Positions 58,209 through 64,000 of a stretch of DNA of 64,000 nucleotides are shown here, piece by piece. Positions within the stretch are counted from its first letter, which is position 1; each line of letters begins with the position of its first letter. The DNA is from Psychrobacter frigidicola (GTDB taxonomy: Bacteria; Pseudomonadota; Gammaproteobacteria; Pseudomonadales; Moraxellaceae), in assembly GCF_007997305.1 (NCBI RefSeq), contig NZ_VORZ01000002.1, positions 248,001 to 312,000 of the forward strand, read 5' to 3'. A program made the translations under genes and the position numbers. The notes below the pieces were generated by a model that saw only the letters and a program-made list of their open reading frames with translations, was not told the origin of the DNA and did no database searches.

Positions 58209-58285
58209 GCGCCTGTAGCTCAGTTGGATAGAGCACTTGGCTACGAACTAAGGGGTCGGGAGTTCGAATCTCTCCAGGCGCACCA
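58209..58285 (+). tRNA. tRNA-Arg (anticodon ACG)
   Basis: 77 bases including an encoded CCA. Acceptor GCGCCTG/CAGGCGC, D-loop AGCTCAGTTGGATAGAGC, anticodon loop CTACGAA (ACG, with A34 expected to be inosine), T-loop AGTTCGAATCT. Confidence 0.96.
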
Positions 58286-58314
58286 TTTGCATTATCACTT
58301 ATATATTAAATCAA

Positions 58315-58348
58315 TCGCCTGTCTTATGACAATTTGGCGGTTTTTTTA
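58315..58348 (+). terminator. Probable terminator after tRNA-Arg
   Basis: CGCC...GGCG with an inner TGTC/GACA pairing and seven T after it; one side has a bulge. Confidence 0.5.
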
Positions 58349-58481
58349 TGTCTGTTACTTTCTAATTTCTTACTTTAGCTTTTTATTGTCCAAATATTCT
58401 CTTAGGTAGGATAATATCCGACAAGCTACCAAATTACGGTACAATAGCGGCACTATCCACTGCTTGCTATGAGCTCGTACC

Positions 58482-59147
58482 ATGTCGAAAACTATGCCAA
58501 AAAGTACGCCAAAAAGGGCTGTTAAGTCTAAATCTCAGCGCAGAGCGCCACCGCAACGTAGTCCGGAAAGTGTAGAGCCTACAATTGCGCATCCGATGGA
58601 ACGCGTCATTGCTATTGTCTATGATGGGATGTTGATATTGGCCTTGCTGTTCTTGGTAGGGACTGTGCTGACTGTTATTGGCACGTTACTCACTATGCAG
58701 ACCGGTACAGACTCTGCACAGGCACAGTCGTTGCCACGCTGGTATCAGAACTTTATTATGACGCCCTCGTTTGTACTGACATTGGTGGGCTTTTATGGGA
58801 TGTTCTGGCGTCGTGGTGGTCAGACGTTAGGTATGCAAACATGGCGACTAAAGACGGTCAACAATGCCGGTCATCTGCTCACATGGGGACAGTCATTTAA
58901 GCGCATTTTAGCGGCCTGTTTGATGCCATTATTATGCAGTATTATCGGCAGCTTGATCGCCAGCTCACGTACGGTCATGCTGCTTAGTGCATTTTTCGGA
59001 TTTATCTTTAATTATGTCTTCTGCCTGTTTAATCGTCGCGGCTTGGCGGTACAAGATATGTTATCGAATACCATTACATTGAAGATGCCTAAAGTAGAAC
59101 AAGAAGGGCTGTGGCGTGGTTTTAGAAACCGTAAAAAATCAAAATAA
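58482..59147 (+). CDS. RDD-family membrane protein
   Basis: 221 residues. A basic N-terminus (KSTPKRAVKSKSQRRAPPQ) is followed by PMERVIAIVYDGMLILALLFLVG, the RDD start motif region, then GFYGMFWRRGGQTLGMQTWRLKTV and NRRGLAVQDMLSNT, all typical RDD segments, with four membrane helices. RDD proteins are of unclear function; some affect ion balance. Confidence 0.9.
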   Translation: MSKTMPKSTPKRAVKSKSQRRAPPQRSPESVEPTIAHPMERVIAIVYDGMLILALLFLVGTVLTVIGTLLTMQTGTDSAQAQSLPRWYQNFIMTPSFVLTLVGFYGMFWRRGGQTLGMQTWRLKTVNNAGHLLTWGQSFKRILAACLMPLLCSIIGSLIASSRTVMLLSAFFGFIFNYVFCLFNRRGLAVQDMLSNTITLKMPKVEQEGLWRGFRNRKKSK

Positions 59148-59180
59148 ATTATAAAAAAGCTATAGGGTAAGAATAACAGA

Positions 59181-60212
59181 TTAGAGGTTTATCGTTTGCA
59201 TAAGCCACAACGTATAGCCGACAAAGCACAGCACCAGCACGATACCAGACGCACGCCCAAAACGGCGCTTGCTCAAAAAAGCAAAAATGCATAGCACAAA
59301 TAATAATAGCGTCAATACGCCTATCATCAAGATATCACGCGATAGAATCATGGGATTGGCAGTAATCGGGGCGATAAGCGCCGCTAGTCCAACCACGCCC
59401 AACGTATTAAAAATATTTGAGCCAATGATATTGCCCAGCGCCATATCGTGCTCGCCTCGACGTGCTGCTGCAAGGCTTGCGACCAGCTCCGGCAATGACG
59501 TTCCAATTGACACAATGGTTAAGCCTATAATCAGCTCACTCAATCCCCACAAAGTTGCTAGCTCGACCGCGCCCCAGACAATAGCTTGTGAGCTTAATAT
59601 CAGCATAAACATACCAATAAATAAACTGCCCATACCATTTGCTAAGCTAGTTTCTGTCGCAGCCTGTACTTTTGAGTCTTTGCTATCATAATGGGTGTCT
59701 ATAACGACATCGTTTTTAACAAGATCGCTCTCACTTTCATTGTTCTTGTGCTCAAGACTATTTTCACAAAGGCTCAGCATGATTTGAATGCCTAGCACTA
59801 CTACCAACCCGCCTAATAAGAGTGCGCCATCGGTTTGGCTTAATAGCCCGTCACGCAGCTGCCACGCCGCTAAAGCAGTAACAAGTACCAGTATCGGTAA
59901 CTCACGCTTAACAATACTCTTGTGGATGATAATCGGGCTAATAATAGCAGTGGCGCCAAGTACCAGCGCAATATTAATAATATTCGAGCCATAGGCGTTC
60001 CCCAGTGCTAGCTCAGGGCTGCCTTGTAGCGCTGCCATTACGGATACCACCATCTCAGGTGCTGACGATCCTAAACCTAATATAATTAAGCCAATCAAAA
60101 AGCTGGGCACGCGTAGTTTTTTGGCTAGTATGGTAGCCCCACCAATAAAAATACCAGCGCTCCATACTAAAACTACCAGACCAATTAATACTGCTAAGGC
60201 TGCCAATCCCAT
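59181..60212 (-). CDS. Calcium/sodium antiporter (YrbG-type CaCA)
   Basis: 343 residues with two inverted alpha repeats: GLGSSAPEMVVSVMAALQGSPELALGNAYGSNIINIALVLG and SIGTSLPELVASLAAARRGEHDMALGNIIGSNIFNTLGVVG. Between them lies a polar loop of about 50 residues. About ten membrane helices. Exchanges Ca2+ for Na+ or H+ across the inner membrane. Confidence 0.93.
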   Translation of the reverse strand: MGLAALAVLIGLVVLVWSAGIFIGGATILAKKLRVPSFLIGLIILGLGSSAPEMVVSVMAALQGSPELALGNAYGSNIINIALVLGATAIISPIIIHKSIVKRELPILVLVTALAAWQLRDGLLSQTDGALLLGGLVVVLGIQIMLSLCENSLEHKNNESESDLVKNDVVIDTHYDSKDSKVQAATETSLANGMGSLFIGMFMLILSSQAIVWGAVELATLWGLSELIIGLTIVSIGTSLPELVASLAAARRGEHDMALGNIIGSNIFNTLGVVGLAALIAPITANPMILSRDILMIGVLTLLLFVLCIFAFLSKRRFGRASGIVLVLCFVGYTLWLMQTINL

Positions 60213-60273
60213 TAGAGTGTTGCTCCATTAACAAAATCGGTTCATCCTGTTCGTTCACGATGTTAAAAAACAT

Positions 60274-60310
60274 AAAAAAACTGAGCGCCAATATGACCTC
60301 AGTTTTTATT
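60274..60310 (-). terminator. Terminator after panD
   Basis: ACTGAG/CTCAGT with flanking A and T tracts; on the minus strand it follows panD. Confidence 0.85.
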
Positions 60311-60365
60311 ACGACATATTTTTATTGGTTGAGAACAATAACGGCAAAGCTATTCAACGACGAAG

Positions 60366-60746
60366 CTATGCGACCTGTACTGGAATAATATTCGCAGTGT
60401 CTTTCACGGTATTGTCTTCATTGCAATAGACCAATTTTGGCATATAAGTATTCGCTTCGGCTTCATCAAAATGGGCGTAAGCGCAAATAATGACAATATC
60501 ACCTAAGTCGGCCATGTGCGCTGCCGCGCCATTTAGCGAGATGATACCAGAGCCGGCTTCCGCGCGAATAGCATAGGTGCGAAAACGCTTGCCGTTAGTG
60601 ACGTTATAGATGTCAATAGATTCGTTTTCACGTAGACCAGCAAGGTCTAATAGATTACCGTCGATACCACACGAACCCTCGTAATGGAGCTCAGCGTGCG
60701 TAACGCGAGCACGGTGCAACTTGCATTTAAGCATATTAAGTAGCAT
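60366..60746 (-). CDS. panD: Aspartate 1-decarboxylase PanD
   Basis: 126 residues from the ATG at 60746, as in E. coli; the frame stays open to 60827 but the extra leader is hydrophobic and unlike the family, and AAGGAAG precedes 60746. The self-cleavage site is Gly24-Ser25 in HYEGSCGID; Ser25 becomes the pyruvoyl group. Also [13 protein letters not shown] and the C-terminal IIPVQVA. Makes beta-alanine for pantothenate. Confidence 0.95.
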   Translation of the reverse strand: MLLNMLKCKLHRARVTHAELHYEGSCGIDGNLLDLAGLRENESIDIYNVTNGKRFRTYAIRAEAGSGIISLNGAAAHMADLGDIVIICAYAHFDEAEANTYMPKLVYCNEDNTVKDTANIIPVQVA

Positions 60747-60960
60747 AGATTGCTTCCTTAGCGTAACTGATATTAAGTAACTGAATTGAAAAATTAATGG
60801 GGACACAGATAAAAAATAAAAGGCCAACCAAAGCGCTCAATCGTCAAGCATGAGATAGATGCCTAAGGATGCTAGTGTCTTTTAGTATTAAGGCGGAGTA
60901 TCAAGATCTATTTTTGAGTAAAAAAAGACTTAACAGTAAAACAGGGGTTATCATACCGTG

Positions 60961-61542
60961 TCAGTCGGGTAGTTTAAAGCCATTAATTCGCTCACGTGCG
61001 CGCTCAACATTACCCTCTAGTAATAACGGTAGTGCCTCAAAAGCAGCGGTTAGCGCGCTGTCTATAGCGATTTGATCATTCGGTGACGCTTTAGAGAGCA
61101 CATGACCACTGACTTTAGACTTATGTCCTGGATGACCAATACCCACGCGCAGACGATGAAAATCATTGCCAATATGCGGGGTAATATCACGTAACCCATT
61201 ATGACCGCCATGACCGCCGCCCGTCTTAAGCTTAATGCTGCCAGCAGGAATATCAAGCTCATCATGAGCAATCAATAACTGGTCATTATCAATATTATAA
61301 AAATTAACCATGGGTACGACCGATTGACCAGACTTGTTCATAAAAGTCAGTGGTAATAACAGTCGCACATCAGACCCATGAACCTGTCCACGTCCAGTCA
61401 CCCCATGAAATTTTTTGTCAGGGCTGAGGGTAATATTAAACTGCTGCGCTAAATGCTGTACAAACCAAAATCCCGCATTATGACGCGTAAGCATATATTC
61501 CTGGCCAGGATTACCAAGACCGACGATAAGTTTTATGGACAT
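60961..61542 (-). CDS. pth: Peptidyl-tRNA hydrolase Pth
   Basis: 193 residues. It starts IKLIVGLGNPGQEYMLTRHNAGFW with the catalytic His, then LTFMNKSGQSV, LIAHDELDIPAGSIKLKTGGGHGGHNGLRDI. Rescues peptidyl-tRNA dropped from ribosomes. It follows rplY on the same strand, the usual prs-rplY-pth order. Confidence 0.96.
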   Translation of the reverse strand: MSIKLIVGLGNPGQEYMLTRHNAGFWFVQHLAQQFNITLSPDKKFHGVTGRGQVHGSDVRLLLPLTFMNKSGQSVVPMVNFYNIDNDQLLIAHDELDIPAGSIKLKTGGGHGGHNGLRDITPHIGNDFHRLRVGIGHPGHKSKVSGHVLSKASPNDQIAIDSALTAAFEALPLLLEGNVERARERINGFKLPD

Positions 61543-61840
61543 GAGGGTACTCTATTTTTCTTCAATAAATCATGTATGGATAACATTGTTTGATAAGTAA
61601 TGGTCATTCTCCTATTAAATAGAACACTCTTTAAACAAGCTATTGTTTTAAACAGCCTGATAGTTTGGACAATTATTTATCAAACAATGCGAACTCAAAA
61701 GGCACTTACAAAAACAGCAGAAGACATATATCCCCTGCTGCATTGGCATCTTGTCATACAAAATACGTCTTCATATTAAGCAGATATTGTGTGAATATCA
61801 AGCACGATTAGCGCTCAGATAACAGGATACTATTTGCTTA

Positions 61841-62521
61841 TTATTTGTCGTCTTTATCTTCAGCTGCACTATCAGTTTGTGCAGTAGCAGGTACTTCAAC
61901 AGCTTCAACTTCAGTATCTGTGTCAACTTCTTCAACCGTTGGTGGCTGCATGTTAACGATAGTACGATCGTGCGCATCTTCCATATCAAGATCAAAGATG
62001 ATGACGCCTTCAGGTAATTTGATATCTGATAAGCGGAATAGATCACCGATTTCCATACCAGAAACGTCTATTTCTAGGTATTCAGGTAGATCTGATGGTA
62101 AGCAAACGATTTCAACGTCAGAAACTAGTGTAGATAGAATACCAGCGTTTTTAGTACCAGGCGCATCTTCACGGCCAGTGAAATGCACAGGGACATTCAT
62201 ATTGATTTTTTGACCTTTCACAATGCGCTGGAAGTCGGCATGCATTGGAAAACCTTTAGCAGGATGGCGCTGTAGGTCTTTGATAACGGCTTGAATTTCT
62301 TCACCGTCAACAGTAAGGGTCAAAATGTTTGAGAAGAAGGCTTCAAGTTCAAGCGCTTTTACCAACTCGTTAATTTTGATAGAGATAGACGTTGGCGCTT
62401 CGTTGCCACCGTAAATGATTGCAGGAACTAGGTTCTGCTTACGTAGGCGGCGGCTCGCACCTTTACCTTGAAGCTCAGCAGAACGGTCAACTGCGTTTAA
62501 TGCAAAATGGTCAATGCTCAT
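61841..62521 (-). CDS. rplY: Ribosomal protein L25, long (CTC) form
   Basis: 226 residues, the long L25/CTC type. The N-terminal domain (GKGASRRLRKQNLVPAIIYGG, then IKDLQRHPAKGFPMHADFQRI) binds 5S rRNA; the C-terminal TL5-like domain (VEIVCLPSDLPEYLEIDVSGMEIGD) follows. An acidic tail ends the protein. Ribosome site AGGA. Confidence 0.95.
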   Translation of the reverse strand: MSIDHFALNAVDRSAELQGKGASRRLRKQNLVPAIIYGGNEAPTSISIKINELVKALELEAFFSNILTLTVDGEEIQAVIKDLQRHPAKGFPMHADFQRIVKGQKINMNVPVHFTGREDAPGTKNAGILSTLVSDVEIVCLPSDLPEYLEIDVSGMEIGDLFRLSDIKLPEGVIIFDLDMEDAHDRTIVNMQPPTVEEVDTDTEVEAVEVPATAQTDSAAEDKDDK

Positions 62522-62942
62522 AGATTTAATCCTATAAAAGATAATTGATGGGTCTGATAGTAAAAAAGTGGATTTGCGACCAATCCACTAATGCATGATG
62601 ATAGCGATTATTTATAGTAAGAGATTATTGATAGCAATAAACTGTAAATAGAAATAATTACTAATAATAAAAGCCATCTCTGCCAAATGAAAACAACGAA
62701 AAAATAAGCATAAAAACATCAATATGATGACTGACATTAATAGCAGTGACGACGTGATTATTTAGCGTGCTCAGCACCTTTGATAATACTTGGCTTATTC
62801 AATTAAAATAAATGGTAAGTATAGGCGCGCATTATACGTGTTTTTGGTGCAATAATAAAGGCTTACAAAAAACCTAGCATTAAGACCTTAATACTAATAT
62901 TAGGTCTTAATGCTAGGTTTTAACAGCGAATGCTAATAACAG
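62522..62942. other. prs-rplY intergenic region
   Basis: 421 bases with the prs terminator; the rest should include the rplY promoter. Confidence 0.5.
62865..62925 (-). terminator. Long-armed terminator after prs
   Basis: Perfect 20-bp arms (62869-62888 with 62902-62921) around a 13-base loop; on the minus strand the second arm runs into six T. Confidence 0.9.
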
Positions 62943-63890
62943 TTAGGCATCAAACATGGCGCTAATAGATTCTTCGTTATTAATACGGCGTAGGCTTTCT
63001 GCGAGCATCGGTGCGATAGACACTTGACGAATTTTGGTACAGGCTTTGGCGGCATCTGATAACGGAATGGTATCGGTGACGACGATTTCATCTAGTGAGG
63101 ATTCACTAATATTTTTTAAGGCATTACCCGATAAAACAGGGTGGGTAATATAGGCCAGTACGCGGCGTGCACCACTATCTTTTAGAGCTTGAGCAGCTTT
63201 GCATAATGTACCAGCAGTATCCACCATATCGTCAACAATCACGCAATCGCGGTCGCGGACATCACCGATGATATTCATCACTTGTGATTCATTGGCACGC
63301 GCACGGCGTTTATCGATAATAGCTAAGTCTGTATCCCCTAGTAGCTTAGCCATTGCACGGGCACGGACGACACCGCCAACGTCAGGTGATACCACCATGA
63401 TGTTATCGTAATCATGTTTTTTGAGGTCATTAAGGAGTACAGGAGTTGCATAGATATTATCAACTGGAATATCAAAGAAGCCTTGAATCTGATCTGAGTG
63501 CAAGTCAACCGTCATAACCCGATCGATGCTCACAATATTGAGCATGTCGGCGACGACTTTGGCAGAGATTGGCACGCGAGCTGAACGTGGGCGGCGGTCT
63601 TGACGGGCATAACCAAAGTAGGGCATGACAGCTGTAATACGTCCAGCACTAGAGCGACGCAAAGCGTCAGCCATCATCATGATTTCCATCAAGTTGTCAT
63701 TGGTCGGGGCACAGGTAGGCTGCATAATAAACACATCTTTACCACGCACGTGTTCTTTGATTTCCACAGCAATTTCGCCATCAGAAAAACGCGTTATGTC
63801 AGCTTTACCAAGAGGAATGTGGAGGTGTTCGGCTACGGTTTTCGCTAATTCAGGATGGGCAGTACCCGTAAATATCGCCAAATAAGGCAT
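62943..63890 (-). CDS. prs: Ribose-phosphate pyrophosphokinase Prs
   Basis: 315 residues as usual: [73 protein letters not shown], and the PRPP loop [17 protein letters not shown]. Makes PRPP for nucleotides, His and Trp. Ribosome site AGGA. Confidence 0.97.
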   Translation of the reverse strand: MPYLAIFTGTAHPELAKTVAEHLHIPLGKADITRFSDGEIAVEIKEHVRGKDVFIMQPTCAPTNDNLMEIMMMADALRRSSAGRITAVMPYFGYARQDRRPRSARVPISAKVVADMLNIVSIDRVMTVDLHSDQIQGFFDIPVDNIYATPVLLNDLKKHDYDNIMVVSPDVGGVVRARAMAKLLGDTDLAIIDKRRARANESQVMNIIGDVRDRDCVIVDDMVDTAGTLCKAAQALKDSGARRVLAYITHPVLSGNALKNISESSLDEIVVTDTIPLSDAAKACTKIRQVSIAPMLAESLRRINNEESISAMFDA

Positions 63891-63982
63891 GACTAAAGTC
63901 CTATTGAGTGACTCAAGCAGCGACCGCTAAGCAGTGTCAAACTGCTCAAATTAAGAAAAGTGTAATAAATTACCGTAGAAAA

Positions 63983-64000
63983 TGGTAGGGGTAGCTGGAC
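63983..64000 (-). tRNA. 3' end of a tRNA gene (possibly tRNA-Gln), cut by window edge
   Basis: Read on the minus strand the last bases are GTCCAGCTACCCCTACCA: end of a T-stem, an acceptor 3' strand, discriminator A and an encoded CCA. Many gammaproteobacteria have a tRNA-Gln just upstream of prs; the anticodon lies outside the window. Confidence 0.6.

Noticed and set aside
58200..58409. Open frame beginning MQYAPVAQLDRALGYELRG
   Set aside because: It is a translation of the tRNA-Arg gene, a well-known artefact.

Overview
The window looks like the chromosome of a Gammaproteobacterium of the family Moraxellaceae, most probably a Psychrobacter species. This is inferred from moderate-to-low GC, a short AccA without the N-terminal extension of the enterobacterial protein (as in Acinetobacter), and conserved gammaproteobacterial gene blocks. 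I see no transposase, integrase, prophage or CRISPR array. Almost everything is core metabolism with a few accessory and decayed loci.

Layout. 1-6.1 kb: end of a YciK-type reductase, a DksA-like zinc-finger protein, a COG0523 metallochaperone GTPase, an OmpR regulator without a neighbouring EnvZ, and Tex. 6.1-14 kb: an unknown secreted protein, DUF2058, a saccharopine-dehydrogenase-like reductase, a 51-residue DUF1328 membrane protein, PhhB, a small GNAT, and a ferredoxin-reductase/fatty-acid-desaturase pair. 14-25 kb: EttA, PlsB, YbaK, a CHMI-like tautomerase, a possible lysozyme inhibitor, a long acyl-CoA dehydrogenase, a FUSC-like protein and AroE. 25-31 kb: a lipoprotein, then pabC-mltG-tmk. 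This block is split by an inverted insertion carrying a DpnI-type cassette (dpnC-dpnD) whose endonuclease gene has an in-frame amber codon. 31-38 kb: a CPA1 antiporter, DegP/MucD, and dapA / mini-bamC / purC. 38-46 kb: small accessory genes, two decayed reading frames, a PAP2 phosphatase, a VIT-family transporter, a DNA glycosylase, three related surface proteins with Asn-rich repeats, and an intergenic stretch that appears to encode a Gac/Rsm-type regulatory RNA. 46-64 kb: CsbD, YgfZ, YjdM, HemL, a DUF962 pseudogene, Ppx, AccA-TilS, ProC-YggT, ThiD, tRNA-Ser and tRNA-Arg, an RDD protein, a Ca/Na antiporter, PanD, then prs-rplY-pth next to the 3' end of another tRNA.

How the parts work together. 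Lipid metabolism recurs (desaturase plus reductase, PlsB, AccA, acyl-CoA dehydrogenase). Envelope maintenance is represented by DegP, BamC, MltG and PAP2. Cofactor and amino-acid synthesis is represented by PabC, ThiD, PanD, HemL, AroE, DapA and ProC.

The two observations most worth following are: (1) the candidate Rsm/CsrB-like RNA at about 45.86-46.13 kb, preceded by a perfect TGTAAG-N6-CTTACA GacA-type site and carrying seven GGA motifs, several in hairpin loops; and (2) the dpnC-dpnD methyl-directed restriction cassette, whose amber codon separates the catalytic residues.
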